Shown here: in pieces, positions 28,899 to 38,939 of the stretch
Layout: every line of letters begins with the position of its first letter
Numbering within the stretch: position 1 is the stretch's first letter
Assembly (NCBI GenBank): GCA_902590245.1
Contig: CACIWG010000004.1
Coordinates: forward strand, 1-64,000
Length of the DNA stretch: 64,000 nucleotides
From: an uncultured SAR116 cluster alpha proteobacterium
GTDB taxonomy: Bacteria > Pseudomonadota > Alphaproteobacteria > Puniceispirillales > Marisalimonadaceae
Reading direction: 5' to 3'
Position numbers and translations under genes: made by a program
The notes under the pieces: generated by a model
Database searches by the model: none
What the model saw: only the letters and a program-made list of their open reading frames with translations
What the model was told of the DNA's origin: nothing

Positions 28899-30236
28899 TC
28901 AATTTTTGAATGTTATTCTTCTTATTCCATCAATAAACTGAATTTTACCTTCTTGATAGCTTTTTGCATCATTATATTTTTTAATTATATTATTTTCATT
29001 ATCAAGTACTATAGCAAATCCCTTTTCTAAAGTTTTTTGAAAACTATTTGCTTCCATTAATTTTAATGTTGTAATTAATTTTAATTCTTTACTATCAATT
29101 ATCTTCTTAAACGAATTGAAAAACTTTAATATTAACAAATTGAATTTATTTTCTAAATTATTGAATAAAATAATGGGTGGTTTTAGCAATCTTGAGTTAC
29201 TATACAGTGTATTCTCAATATCTTTAATTTTTTTATTCATCAAATTAGATATGTTCATTAGAATAAAGTCATAACTTTGTATTTTATGATTTAATACATC
29301 TTTTGGCCTACTTAATTTCATTTTAGATATTAAATTTTTTAAATTTTCTAAATTATTTTGATAAGCAACATATTTCCTTGAATTTAATTCAAATATTTTT
29401 CTTTTTAATTCTTTGGCAACCGGAAGACATAGTTCAATCGCAGCAGAGGGTGTTGGTGCTCTCAAATCAGCAACATAGTCAATTAATGTTATATCAGTTT
29501 CATGCCCAATAGCAGAAATTATAGGTATTTTACTTTCAAATGTTGATATTATAACATTCTCTTCATTAAACCCCCAAAGATCCTCAACACTTCCACCTCC
29601 TCTAGCTATAATTATAGTATCAACATCGTGAAGAATTTTGTCAGACTTAAGTTTATTTATCTTTTTTATTGCATTTGAAATTTCATAAGATGATTTAATG
29701 CCCTGTACACTTACAGAAAACAAATAAATCTTTAACGGAAATCTATCTAATACTCTATTAATCATGTCTTGAATTACAGCGCCTGATTTACTTGTAATAA
29801 TAGCTATAGATTTAGGCAAAAAAGGTAATGTCTGTTTTTGATTGTTTTCAAAGTAACCCAATTTAAGAAATTTTCTTTTTCTTTCCTCAAAAAGCTTTAA
29901 TAAAGCACCCTCTCCTGAAATTTCTATTGATTCAACAATAATTTGATATTTAGATTGACCAGAAAAAGTTGTAATTTTCCCTGTACATATTATCTCTAAG
30001 CCCTCTTCAAGATTTATATTTATTGTAGAGGAATTGTATCTCCAAATAACTGCGGAAATAATTGAATTTTCATCTTTTAAATTGAAGTAAATATGACCAG
30101 ATGCGGGGAAGGACGGCTTTGAAATTTCACCTTTTATTTTAATTGATGAAAAATTTTGTTCTACCAATTTCTTGATTGAATCAGAGATGTCGGAAACAGA
30201 AAAAATAGAATTATTTAAATTAAAATTTGTTGGCAT
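28899..30236 (-). CDS. xseA: Exodeoxyribonuclease VII large subunit
   Basis: 445 residues. Forms, with XseB, a nuclease that degrades single-stranded DNA into short oligonucleotides. The N-terminal OB-fold (FSSIKIKGEISKPSFPASGHIYFNLKDE) is followed by the catalytic core with IAIITSKSGAVIQD, IIARGGGSVEDLW and SAIGHETDITLIDYVADLRAPTPSAA, all hallmark stretches. The C-terminal half is predicted coiled coil. xseB is not seen in the window. It is divergent from purD with a 54-base gap. Secure. Confidence 0.95.
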   Translation of the reverse strand: MPTNFNLNNSIFSVSDISDSIKKLVEQNFSSIKIKGEISKPSFPASGHIYFNLKDENSIISAVIWRYNSSTININLEEGLEIICTGKITTFSGQSKYQIIVESIEISGEGALLKLFEERKRKFLKLGYFENNQKQTLPFLPKSIAIITSKSGAVIQDMINRVLDRFPLKIYLFSVSVQGIKSSYEISNAIKKINKLKSDKILHDVDTIIIARGGGSVEDLWGFNEENVIISTFESKIPIISAIGHETDITLIDYVADLRAPTPSAAIELCLPVAKELKRKIFELNSRKYVAYQNNLENLKNLISKMKLSRPKDVLNHKIQSYDFILMNISNLMNKKIKDIENTLYSNSRLLKPPIILFNNLENKFNLLILKFFNSFKKIIDSKELKLITTLKLMEANSFQKTLEKGFAIVLDNENNIIKKYNDAKSYQEGKIQFIDGIRRITFKN

Positions 30237-30290
30237 TTATAAATTCTATGTCATATTTTTAGAAATAAAAACAATTTTGGAAATTAAAAT

Positions 30291-31562
30291 ATGATTATTT
30301 TGTTAGTTGGAAGTGGTGGAAGAGAACATGCGATTGCTAGAGCCATAAAAAATTCACCTCTTACAAGTAAATTATTTATTACTCCTGGAAATCCAGGAAT
30401 GCAAAAGCTTGGTGAATGCAAAAATATTCCTGTTGACGATATAGAAGGACTTTGTAATTTAGCAAAATTAATTGAAGCTAATCTAGTTATTATTGGACCA
30501 GAAGTGCCACTTGTAAAAGGGCTTAAAAATAAACTTAATAATATTGGCATCAAAGCATTTGGGCCTACTGCTGAAGCAGCTATGCTTGAGGGTTCTAAAA
30601 CATTTTCTAGAAATTTTTGCAAAAAATATAATATACCTCAACCAAAATTTAATTATTTTACTGATACTGAACTGGCATTAGCTGAAGTAGAAAAACTCAA
30701 TGGTTATTGCGTAGTAAAAGCAGATGGGTTGGCAGCTGGTAAAGGTGTTGTTGTTTGTGATAATAAAGAACAAGCACAACTAGCATGCGAAGAAATGTTG
30801 AATTATAAAAAATTTGGACAATCTAGTTCGAAAATTCTTATTGAAGAGAGAATATCTGGTAGAGAAGCAAGTATTTTTGTTGTATCGGATGGTCATGAAT
30901 TTAAGCTTTTAGGAACAGCACAGGATCATAAGCGAGCTTTTGATAATGACCGCGGACCAAATACTGGAGGAATGGGAGCAGTTTCGCCAGCACCAACTCT
31001 AAATCAAAAAATACTTCAAAAAATAATTAAAGACATTGTTGAGCCAACAATTAAAGGCATGCATTTAGAAAACAAGAATTATGAAGGGATTTTATATATT
31101 GGAGTAATGATTACTGATGATGGGCCAAAACTTATTGAATATAATTGTCGTTTTGGAGATCCTGAAGCACAAGTCATTCTTCCATTACTTGATACAGACA
31201 TATTAGAAATAATGCTGAAATCATTAGATAAAGATTTAAAAAACTGTTTAATTAGACTTAAAAATAAAAAATCAATAACAGTTGTACTCGCTAATAAAGG
31301 ATACCCAAATGAATTTGAAAAAAACAAAATCATACCAAATATTGCTTCATTCGACAATGATGATGATGATATCATTATTTTTCATGCAGGAACTGGTCTT
31401 AATAGTAAAAATGAATTAATCGCTACTGGTGGTAGAGTTTTATGCATAACGTCAATTTCAGACACAATTGAAAGTTGTAGAAAAAAAGCCTATACCATTA
31501 TAGATAAAATAAATTGGTCTGAAGGTTTTTATAGAAAGGATATAGGTAAATTATCAATCTAA
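30291..31562 (+). CDS. purD: Phosphoribosylamine-glycine ligase
   Basis: 423 residues, ATP-grasp enzyme of purine synthesis that joins glycine to phosphoribosylamine. The start MIILLVGSGGREHAIA is diagnostic. VVKADGLAAGKGVVVC, the ATP-grasp core, EERISGREASIFVVSDG, DHKRAFDNDRGPNTGGMGAVSPAP and YNCRFGDPEAQVILPLL follow in order. It converges on tadA, overlapping it by 9 bases. It is cytoplasmic. Secure. Confidence 0.97.
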   Translation: MIILLVGSGGREHAIARAIKNSPLTSKLFITPGNPGMQKLGECKNIPVDDIEGLCNLAKLIEANLVIIGPEVPLVKGLKNKLNNIGIKAFGPTAEAAMLEGSKTFSRNFCKKYNIPQPKFNYFTDTELALAEVEKLNGYCVVKADGLAAGKGVVVCDNKEQAQLACEEMLNYKKFGQSSSKILIEERISGREASIFVVSDGHEFKLLGTAQDHKRAFDNDRGPNTGGMGAVSPAPTLNQKILQKIIKDIVEPTIKGMHLENKNYEGILYIGVMITDDGPKLIEYNCRFGDPEAQVILPLLDTDILEIMLKSLDKDLKNCLIRLKNKKSITVVLANKGYPNEFEKNKIIPNIASFDNDDDDIIIFHAGTGLNSKNELIATGGRVLCITSISDTIESCRKKAYTIIDKINWSEGFYRKDIGKLSI

Positions 31563-31991
31563 CCTAATTTTTTTAAAGAAATCTTTTATTAATTTTGAAC
31601 ATTCATCTTCTCGTATCCCAGAATATATCTCACTACATATTCTATTATTAAATTTATTTTTAATACTACTTTGAGGAATACTTGCTCCATAATACAACCT
31701 TTTAATTCTTACTTGTTTTATCATTCCCATACACATTTCGCAGGGCTGTAATGTTACCCAGATATCACAATTATCTAAGTATCTTTTATTAGTTTTTAAA
31801 AGAGCTTTATCAATTGCTATTTTTTCAGCGTGGAGTAATGGATTATTTTTTTCTTCTACTTTATTATATCCTTTTGAGATAATATTTCTATATTCGTCAA
31901 CGATAATTGCTCCAACTGGAATTTCATTTTTTCGTGAACATTTTTTTGCTTCATTTAAAGCTAGTTTCATAAAATCATCATACTTTAACAT
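31554..31991 (-). CDS. tadA: tRNA-specific adenosine deaminase
   Basis: 145 residues. Deaminates adenosine 34 of tRNA-Arg(ACG) to inosine. The zinc site is visible as LLHAEKIAI and TLQPCEMCMGMI, with the catalytic glutamate in HAE and the cysteines in PCEMC. ARKCSRKNEIPVGAIIV-type N-terminus fits TadA rather than a free-base deaminase. The short, complete length is normal. It shares a 39-base gap with the downstream-pointing pseudouridine synthase gene. Secure apart from the general risk of confusion with other cytidine deaminase-fold enzymes. Confidence 0.9.
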   Translation of the reverse strand: MLKYDDFMKLALNEAKKCSRKNEIPVGAIIVDEYRNIISKGYNKVEEKNNPLLHAEKIAIDKALLKTNKRYLDNCDIWVTLQPCEMCMGMIKQVRIKRLYYGASIPQSSIKNKFNNRICSEIYSGIREDECSKLIKDFFKKIRLD

Positions 31992-32057
31992 TTATAGCCC
32001 CTCTAATTTAAATTAATTAATACTGTAAAAGTGAATAAGTTAATAATAAACTTAATA

Positions 32058-32786
32058 ATGGTTGATAATTTAATTAATGAAAGAATAGCAAAAAAAATTG
32101 CCAATTCAGGCTTATGCTCTAGAAGAGAAGCTGAGCGTTTAATTTATAATGGATGTGTTAAGTTAAATGGTAATGTTATTAAAAATTGTAATATAAATGT
32201 TACAAAAAAAGATATTATTGAAGTTAATAACCAAAAATTAAAAGCAAAAGACAAAATTAAACTTTGGTTATATTATAAAAAAAAAGGCTTTCTAGTAACA
32301 ACAAAAGATACACAAGGAAGACCAAATATTTTTGATGAAATAAAATTAAAAATTAATAAAAGACTAATATCTATTGGTAGACTTGATTTCAATTCTGAAG
32401 GATTATTGTTATTAACAAATAATGGCGACTTTGCTCGAAAACTTGAATTACCTGAAAATAAATTTCAAAGAACTTATAAAGTAAGAATTTTTGGAACAAT
32501 TGATAATAAAATCAAAGATCAACTAAAAAATGGAATTATTGTAAATAGTATCAGATACAAACCTATCGAATTAGAATTAGAAAAAGAAAAAGGGAAAAAT
32601 AGATGGCTTACTATGAGAATATACGAAGGTAAAAATCGAGAAATAAGAAAAATAATGGATCATTTTGGTTGTAAAGTAAATAGACTAATAAGAATATCTT
32701 ACGGTCCATTCAATTTGAAAGACCTTAAACCTGGACAGTTAACTGAACTTAAATATAAAAATTTTAACAAATTATTAAAATCTTAA
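32058..32786 (+). CDS. rRNA pseudouridine synthase (RsuA/RluB family)
   Basis: 242 residues from this ATG. An N-terminal S4 RNA-binding domain (RIAKKIANSGLCSRREAERLI) is followed by the synthase domain with the catalytic aspartate in ISIGRLDFNSEGLLLLTNNG and the closing EGKNREIRKIMDHFG stretch. The layout fits RluB, which modifies 23S rRNA position 2605, but RsuA or RluE type cannot be excluded by eye. A GTG at 32031 would add nine residues; neither start has a clear ribosome-binding site. It is followed by rsmD after 7 bases, a common alphaproteobacterial pair. Confidence 0.9.
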   Translation: MVDNLINERIAKKIANSGLCSRREAERLIYNGCVKLNGNVIKNCNINVTKKDIIEVNNQKLKAKDKIKLWLYYKKKGFLVTTKDTQGRPNIFDEIKLKINKRLISIGRLDFNSEGLLLLTNNGDFARKLELPENKFQRTYKVRIFGTIDNKIKDQLKNGIIVNSIRYKPIELELEKEKGKNRWLTMRIYEGKNREIRKIMDHFGCKVNRLIRISYGPFNLKDLKPGQLTELKYKNFNKLLKS

Positions 32787-32793
32787 ATGTTTT

Positions 32794-33372
32794 ATGAGAA
32801 TTATTTCAGGCAAATTTAAGGGGCACAAGTTAAATATTCCTAAAAACTTTTTAATAAGACCTACTACTGATAGGTTTAAAGAGTCTTTATTCTCAATCAT
32901 TAATTCAGAAAAGTATTCAAGTAATATGGATGGTAAATATTTTCTAGATTTATGCTCTGGATCAGGTGGAATTGGAATTGAAGCTTTTTCTAGAGGTGCA
33001 AAAAAAGTATACATGATTGATAAAAATCAAGATGCAATAAATTTAATAAAAAAAAATTTATCTAAAATAGAATTAAACATTGAACTTGGTAAAAACTTAT
33101 TTGTTTTAAAACAAGATATTACAAAGATCAAAGAATTACAATTACCTGAATTTGATTTCATTTATTTAGATCCACCATATAGCTCTAATATTTATTCGAT
33201 TGTTTTAAAAAATATTTTAGATAGTAAAATTTTAAATAATAAAGGGCTAATTTTAATTGAAACTGACAAATTAATAAATATAGATAAACTTAATTTAGAA
33301 GAGATGTTCTCAAAAAAAATTGGTTCATCATACTTACAGTGTTTTAAAAGGTTACTAAATCCTCTCAAATAA
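32794..33372 (+). CDS. rsmD: 16S rRNA (guanine-966-N2)-methyltransferase
   Basis: 192 residues. Methylates G966 of 16S rRNA with S-adenosylmethionine. The start MRIISGKFKGHKL and IRPTTDRFKESLFSII are family signatures; the SAM site is FLDLCSGSGGIGIEAFSRGA and the catalytic motif is IYLDPPYSS. It lies 7 bases after the pseudouridine synthase gene. Its last 18 bases overlap the convergent mutL gene. Secure. Confidence 0.94.
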   Translation: MRIISGKFKGHKLNIPKNFLIRPTTDRFKESLFSIINSEKYSSNMDGKYFLDLCSGSGGIGIEAFSRGAKKVYMIDKNQDAINLIKKNLSKIELNIELGKNLFVLKQDITKIKELQLPEFDFIYLDPPYSSNIYSIVLKNILDSKILNNKGLILIETDKLINIDKLNLEEMFSKKIGSSYLQCFKRLLNPLK

Positions 33373-35109
33373 CTTTTCAATTTGTTTTACAGACAAAGCT
33401 ATAGAAGTAGGCCTTCCATGGTTACACTGACCTGAGTTTGGAGTAACTTCCATTTCTCTTAGCAAAGCGTTCATTTCCTCGAGATTTAATATTCTTCCTG
33501 ACCTTATTGATTTATGACAACATATATTTCCTAAAATTAAATTAATTTTTTCATCAAAACTTTTTGGCATTCCTATTTCCATTAAATCATCACATAAATC
33601 AACTATAATTTGTTTAATATCATAATTCATTAATAGAGATGGTACTTCTCGAATAAGAATGGAATTCTCACCAAATTTTTCAATTTCTAATCCAATTTTT
33701 TTTAATAAGCCATTATATTCAAATAATGTTTTAATTTTATTTTGATCTATATTTATATTTATAGGAATTAATAAAATTTGTTTAGTTACATTTTGTTTTG
33801 AAATATTTTTTTTCATTTTTTCAAATAATATTCTTTCATGTGCAGCATGTTGATCAATTAATAAAATATCATCAGAAGTAATAGAAATAATAAAATTATT
33901 TTTAAACTGATATAAAGCAGATCCTAATGGGTATTCTGTAGTTTTTTTCAAAAATTCATCTTTCTCTTGATCATATAAAGTCTTAATTTTAGGATTTGCA
34001 TTTAAAGTATCTAGAAAGGTTTGTTCTTCTAATTTACTTCTATGTAATGAAATATTGTTACTTATTTCTGAAATGTTAAAAGTCTTACTAATCTTATTAT
34101 TATTTTTAATTTGTAATGCTTTTGTAATTGAGGTTATTACAAAACTCTTTAAAAATTCATAATTTTGAAATTTGACTTCCAATTTTGTAGGATGAACATT
34201 TACATCAATTTGATCATTTGAAATGTCTAGCATTAAACAATATAGAGGATGTCTTCCCCTAGGCAAAGTGTCTCTGTATGATAGTCTAATAACAGCAGAT
34301 AAGCCTCTATCTTGAACTGGTCTACCATTTACAAATAAAAATTGATAACTTTGATTCACTTTATTATAACTTGGAATACTAATAAATCCTCTTAACTTTA
34401 TATCACCTAAATCGGATTGAATTTTATTTTCAACTAGTAATGAATTTGAAAAAAAATCATCTTGAAATACTTCTAAAATTCTTTGTTTAAATCCTTCATT
34501 ATTAAAGTTCTCTTTTTTATAAACATGACTTAAATTTTCTTCAAACTTATATAAAAACTTTATCTCAGGATGACCTAGGGCTATTTTTTTTATAATTTGT
34601 AATGAATTTTTATTTTCTACTTGATTTGATTTTAAAAATTTTAACCTTGCAGGAACATTTTCAAATATATTATTTACTGTTATTTTCGTACCAAATTTTA
34701 TAGAAGATGGGCAGAATTGGATAACTTGATTATTTTTCAATTTAATGCACCAACCTTCACTTAGATCTTTTTTAAAACTTTCTATTTTTAATTTGCTTAT
34801 CGACGCAATTGCAGGTAAGGCTTCACCTCTAAAACCTAGAAATTTGATATCATTTAAATTATTTTTAGGAAGCTTAGACGTTGCATGTCTTTTTATACAA
34901 TGCTTCAACTGATCAGGAGTCATACCTATTCCATTATCAGAAACTATTATTTCTTTTTTTCCACCATCCTTAACAATAATATTTATTTCATTAGCCTTTG
35001 CATCAATAGCGTTTTCTATAAGCTCTTTTATTATAAACGCAGGTCTTTCTATTACTTCTCCAGCTGCAATTTGGTTGATTAAAAAATCAGGAAGTGTTCT
35101 AATCTCCAT
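33355..35109 (-). CDS. mutL: DNA mismatch repair protein MutL
   Basis: 584 residues. The N-terminal GHL ATPase has NQIAAGEVIERPAFIIKELIENAIDA, GIGMTPDQL and GFRGEALPAIASIS. After a variable linker the C-terminal dimerisation domain carries DQHAAHERILFE, which fits the DQHA(x)2E(x)4E endonuclease motif. Such MutL proteins nick DNA themselves and occur in bacteria without MutH. A zinc-linked GQCNHGRPT segment near the C-terminus is also typical. mutS is not in the window. The start is 6 bases after the DUF3035 lipoprotein stop region on the same strand. Secure. Confidence 0.96.
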   Translation of the reverse strand: MEIRTLPDFLINQIAAGEVIERPAFIIKELIENAIDAKANEINIIVKDGGKKEIIVSDNGIGMTPDQLKHCIKRHATSKLPKNNLNDIKFLGFRGEALPAIASISKLKIESFKKDLSEGWCIKLKNNQVIQFCPSSIKFGTKITVNNIFENVPARLKFLKSNQVENKNSLQIIKKIALGHPEIKFLYKFEENLSHVYKKENFNNEGFKQRILEVFQDDFFSNSLLVENKIQSDLGDIKLRGFISIPSYNKVNQSYQFLFVNGRPVQDRGLSAVIRLSYRDTLPRGRHPLYCLMLDISNDQIDVNVHPTKLEVKFQNYEFLKSFVITSITKALQIKNNNKISKTFNISEISNNISLHRSKLEEQTFLDTLNANPKIKTLYDQEKDEFLKKTTEYPLGSALYQFKNNFIISITSDDILLIDQHAAHERILFEKMKKNISKQNVTKQILLIPININIDQNKIKTLFEYNGLLKKIGLEIEKFGENSILIREVPSLLMNYDIKQIIVDLCDDLMEIGMPKSFDEKINLILGNICCHKSIRSGRILNLEEMNALLREMEVTPNSGQCNHGRPTSIALSVKQIEKLFERI

Positions 35110-35115
35110 AGTTTT

Positions 35116-35631
35116 TTATTTTATTAATAGCTTTTTATCATCAGTAGTGTTTATAGAAGGTGAAGGATTGGATAAAAGAGATTTTTCTTTATTGTTTTTA
35201 ATTCTCAAGGTTTCTTTTTCAGAATCTAAATAAATTCCTATTTTTGGATTATTGCCTAAAAGAATGTCTATACCTCTTTGTTCACTCCTACTAACACCTA
35301 AGTTTTCATCATCAACAGTTTTTCTTATATCTTTTGGTACTGACTTAAAATTAAATAAATAATCAAATCCTGATTTATTATCTTTATTTTTTAAACTTAT
35401 TTTAGGTGTATTATTTATAGAACTTCTGTTTTCAATTATATTCTCTGTATTATTTCCAAATTCAGGTGGCATAATAAGACTAGGTGTACTTAAAAATGAA
35501 TATTCGTTGGGAATAAATTTTTCTTTTCCTACAGCCTGCCTAAAATCTGAACATCCTGTATTAAGAAAACTAAAAAATACTAGCAATGCTAGTACACTAA
35601 ATTTTCTTAAATTCAAAATAAAATCAAACAT
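35116..35631 (-). CDS. DUF3035-type lipoprotein
   Basis: 171 residues with a lipoprotein signal: hydrophobic core then FLNTGC, where the cysteine at about residue 27 would be lipid-modified. The following PNEYSFLSTPSLIMPPEF stretch is the conserved core of the DUF3035 family. The remainder is polar and low in structure. The family has no established function; in Alphaproteobacteria it is found beside lspA, as here, where the start overlaps lspA by 8 bases. The protein itself would need LspA for maturation. It precedes mutL. Confidence 0.85.
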   Translation of the reverse strand: MFDFILNLRKFSVLALLVFFSFLNTGCSDFRQAVGKEKFIPNEYSFLSTPSLIMPPEFGNNTENIIENRSSINNTPKISLKNKDNKSGFDYLFNFKSVPKDIRKTVDDENLGVSRSEQRGIDILLGNNPKIGIYLDSEKETLRIKNNKEKSLLSNPSPSINTTDDKKLLIK

Positions 35632-36109
35632 TTTTTTTACCCCTTATAACTATTAATTCGTTATATAAAAATAATAACACACCTATAAAAATAAAACTAT
35701 CTGCCATATTAAATGTTGGCCAATGATATGTTTTATAATGAACATCAATAAAATCTATGACTTTACCATGAATGACTCTATCTAAAACATTTCCAATAGC
35801 TCCACCTGCAATCATATTATAACCAACAAAACCAATAGAATTCAGCTTTTTAGAATATATTATAATCCACAAGCTTATAATTAAGGCAATTATAATAAAT
35901 ATAACTCTTCCCAATTCACCATATCCCTGTAACATACCAAAAGAAATACCATCATTCCAAACTGGTCTGAAATTTAAATAATGATTTATAATTAAAACTT
36001 GTTGGTCTTTAAATAAAACAATTAAAGCAATATATTTTGTTAGTTGATCTATAAATATAGTTAAGGATAAAATTATTATTACACTTATGATAAATTTTTT
36101 AATACTCAT
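35624..36109 (-). CDS. lspA: Lipoprotein signal peptidase
   Basis: 161 residues, four membrane helices. Aspartic peptidase that removes signal peptides from prolipoproteins at the periplasmic side of the inner membrane. The conserved stretches are FIDQLTKYI near the start, NDGISFGML, GGAIGNVLDRVIHGKVIDFIDV and FNMADSFIFIGV, which hold the catalytic aspartates. It starts 1 base after the ileS stop and overlaps the downstream lipoprotein gene, a compact ileS-lspA-lipoprotein operon. Secure. Confidence 0.95.
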   Translation of the reverse strand: MSIKKFIISVIIILSLTIFIDQLTKYIALIVLFKDQQVLIINHYLNFRPVWNDGISFGMLQGYGELGRVIFIIIALIISLWIIIYSKKLNSIGFVGYNMIAGGAIGNVLDRVIHGKVIDFIDVHYKTYHWPTFNMADSFIFIGVLLFLYNELIVIRGKKNV

Positions 36110-36110
36110 T

Positions 36111-38885
36111 TTATCTTAAAGTATTGATTACATTTGTACATCTTGGACATAATGAAGAGTCAATTTTTACATCATCTGAAATTTTCCAACATCTATCGCA
36201 TTTTAAACCAGAAACTTTTTTACAATTAACTCTAATTTCATCATTTTCAAGATTGTCAGAGACCTTAAACTCTACTTTAGAACATATAAATATTTCTGAT
36301 AAATTTAAATTACTTAGTATTTTAGAATAATTAGTTGGAACCTCCAAATCAATTAATGCTTCTAAACTTGAACCTATTAAACCTTCTCTTCTTTTCTCTT
36401 CAATTTTATTTGTTACTTTTAATCTTAAATTTCTAATTATTTCCCATTTTTTTGACAAAGTATCATCATCCCAGAGATCTTGAGATTTAAAGTATTCTTT
36501 TAAATGAACAGATTCATTTTCATCAGCATTTCGAGTTTTCCACGCTTCTTCTGATGTAAAACAAAGAATTGGCGCTATCCAGGTGCAAATGCAATTAAAT
36601 AAAATATCCATAACAGTTCTGCACGATCTTCTTTCAACACTATCATAGCTAGAACAGTATAAAGTGTCTTTTCTTATGTCAAAGTAAAATGAAGATAAGT
36701 CATCATTACAAAAATCGTAAACTTCTCTATAAATATCACCAAGTTGAAATTTTTGAGAAAATTGAATAATTTTTTTTGATAATTTATAAACTTTACTTAA
36801 AATCCATCTTTCAATCTCAGGCATATCCGAATAATCTATAATTTCTTTTTTATCAAAATCACTTAAAGCCCCTAATAAATATCTAAGAGTATTTCTAAGT
36901 CTTCTATAGTGATCAGCATGTCTAACTAAGATTTCTTTTCCAATCCTTAAATCGTCATAGTAATCTGAACCTATTACCCATAGCCTTAATATATCAGCAC
37001 CATACTCCTTCAATACATCTTGCGGGGAAGTAACGTTTCCTAATGACTTAGACATTTTTCGACCATTTTCATCTAACACAAATCCATGTGTTAAAACTGT
37101 CTCAAAAGGAGCAACACCTCGAGTGCCACAAGATTCTAATAATGAAGAGTGAAACCAACCTCTATGTTGATCTGTGCCTTCTAAGTATAGAGAAGCAGGC
37201 CATTTAAGATCATTTCTATCTTCTAAAACATATGTATGTGTAGAACCAGAATCAAACCAAACATCAGCAATATCTGTAACTTTAATATAATCTTCTGCAT
37301 TGTATTTTTCACTAAGAAAAAAAGAAGCATCAAATTTATACCATGCATCCGCTCCATGTTCTTTAAAGGATTCTATAACTCTATCTAAAACTTCTTGATC
37401 CCGTAAAGGCTCAAGCGTTGCTTTGTTATAAAAGATTCCAATTGGAACGCCCCAAGCTCTTTGCCTAGATATGCACCAATCAGGTCTATTCTTGATCATA
37501 CTCGATAAACGGTTTGCTCCTTGTGGTGGGTAAAAATTTGTTTCTGAAATACTTTTTAATGATTTTTTTCTTAAATCATTTTCATCCATTGATATAAACC
37601 ACTGAGGTGTAGTTCTAAAAATCAAAGGTGCTTTTGACCGCCAGCTATGTGGATAAGAGTGGTTAATATTTCCTCTTCCGATAAGACATTCATTTTCACT
37701 TAAAATATCAGCGATTTTTTCGTTATCACGAAGAACATGCAATCCACCAAACAAAGGTAGGGTTTCTTTTAAAAAACCATCATCTTCTACAGTCTCTAAT
37801 GTTTGTAGAGAATGCTTTCTTCCTAACTCAAAATCATCTGCACCATGACCAGGTGCGATATGGACAAAACCTGTACCTTGTTCAGTAGTAACAAAGTCAG
37901 CTTCTAATAGAGGTACTTCAAAATCATAACCTTTATTAAATAAAGGATGTTTTAAAATTGTTCCTTCAAAGTCTTTGCCTTTAAATTTTAATTTTACATC
38001 AAATTTTTCTATAAAAGTTTCTTCAATAAAACTATCAAGTAATTCTTCTGCAACAATTATCTTATCAGATATTTTAGCAATAGAATTTTCTTTAATCGAT
38101 AGAACTTCGATAAGTAAATATTTGAGATTACCTTTATAGGCAACAGCTCTATTGCCAGGAATGGTCCAAGGTGTAGTTGTCCAAATAATTATATTTGAAT
38201 TTTTCAATTCATCAATTTCAGTATTACTTATGGGGAACCTTACATGGATTGTAGTACTTCTATGTTCATGATACTCAATTTCAGCTTCAGCTAATGCAGT
38301 TTTCTCTACGGTAGACCACATAACCGGTTTAACACCTCTGTATAGTCCGCCATTCATCAAAAATTTACCAATTTCTGACATTATTTTCGCCTCAGATTCA
38401 AATTTCATTGTTGAATAGGGGTCCTTCCAATCGCCACAAACACCTAATCGTTCAAATTCTTCACTTTGAATATTCATCCATTTATCAGCAAATTCTCTAC
38501 ACTCTTTTCTAAAATCTATAATAGGAATTTCATCTTTATTCTTTTTTTTCTTTCTATAATTTTCTTCGATTTTCCACTCAATAGGTAGACCATGACAATC
38601 CCATCCTGGAACATAATTGGCATCTTTACCTAGCATAGATTGTGATCTATTGATTATGTCTTTTAATATTTTGTTTAATGCATGACCAATATGAAGATTA
38701 CCATTTGCATATGGTGGTCCGTCATGCAGAACAAACAATTCTCTGCCTTTTCGTGCACTTCTTAATTTCGAATAGATATCTATATCTTGCCAAAATTTTA
38801 AAATTTCTGGCTCTTTCTTTGGAAGTCCTGCCCTCATAGAAAAAGTTGTTTTAGGTAAAAATACAGTATCTTTATATTCAGACAT
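36111..38885 (-). CDS. ileS: Isoleucyl-tRNA synthetase
   Basis: 924 residues, class I synthetase of the usual bacterial size. The HIGH motif lies in DGPPYANGNLHIGHALNK, the KMSKS motif in GRKMSKSLGN, and WDCHGLPIEWKIE is a family signature. An intact editing domain (TTTPWTIPGNRAVAY) and a C-terminal zinc-binding site (CDRCWKI ... CPRC) are present. It belongs to a ribF-ileS-lspA gene string, the classical order in many proteobacteria. Secure. Confidence 0.98.
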   Translation of the reverse strand: MSEYKDTVFLPKTTFSMRAGLPKKEPEILKFWQDIDIYSKLRSARKGRELFVLHDGPPYANGNLHIGHALNKILKDIINRSQSMLGKDANYVPGWDCHGLPIEWKIEENYRKKKKNKDEIPIIDFRKECREFADKWMNIQSEEFERLGVCGDWKDPYSTMKFESEAKIMSEIGKFLMNGGLYRGVKPVMWSTVEKTALAEAEIEYHEHRSTTIHVRFPISNTEIDELKNSNIIIWTTTPWTIPGNRAVAYKGNLKYLLIEVLSIKENSIAKISDKIIVAEELLDSFIEETFIEKFDVKLKFKGKDFEGTILKHPLFNKGYDFEVPLLEADFVTTEQGTGFVHIAPGHGADDFELGRKHSLQTLETVEDDGFLKETLPLFGGLHVLRDNEKIADILSENECLIGRGNINHSYPHSWRSKAPLIFRTTPQWFISMDENDLRKKSLKSISETNFYPPQGANRLSSMIKNRPDWCISRQRAWGVPIGIFYNKATLEPLRDQEVLDRVIESFKEHGADAWYKFDASFFLSEKYNAEDYIKVTDIADVWFDSGSTHTYVLEDRNDLKWPASLYLEGTDQHRGWFHSSLLESCGTRGVAPFETVLTHGFVLDENGRKMSKSLGNVTSPQDVLKEYGADILRLWVIGSDYYDDLRIGKEILVRHADHYRRLRNTLRYLLGALSDFDKKEIIDYSDMPEIERWILSKVYKLSKKIIQFSQKFQLGDIYREVYDFCNDDLSSFYFDIRKDTLYCSSYDSVERRSCRTVMDILFNCICTWIAPILCFTSEEAWKTRNADENESVHLKEYFKSQDLWDDDTLSKKWEIIRNLRLKVTNKIEEKRREGLIGSSLEALIDLEVPTNYSKILSNLNLSEIFICSKVEFKVSDNLENDEIRVNCKKVSGLKCDRCWKISDDVKIDSSLCPRCTNVINTLR

Positions 38886-38939
38886 TTTAATAACCTTTAG
38901 TTTTTTATTAACTAAATACCATTTTTGAAATTAATTTCA

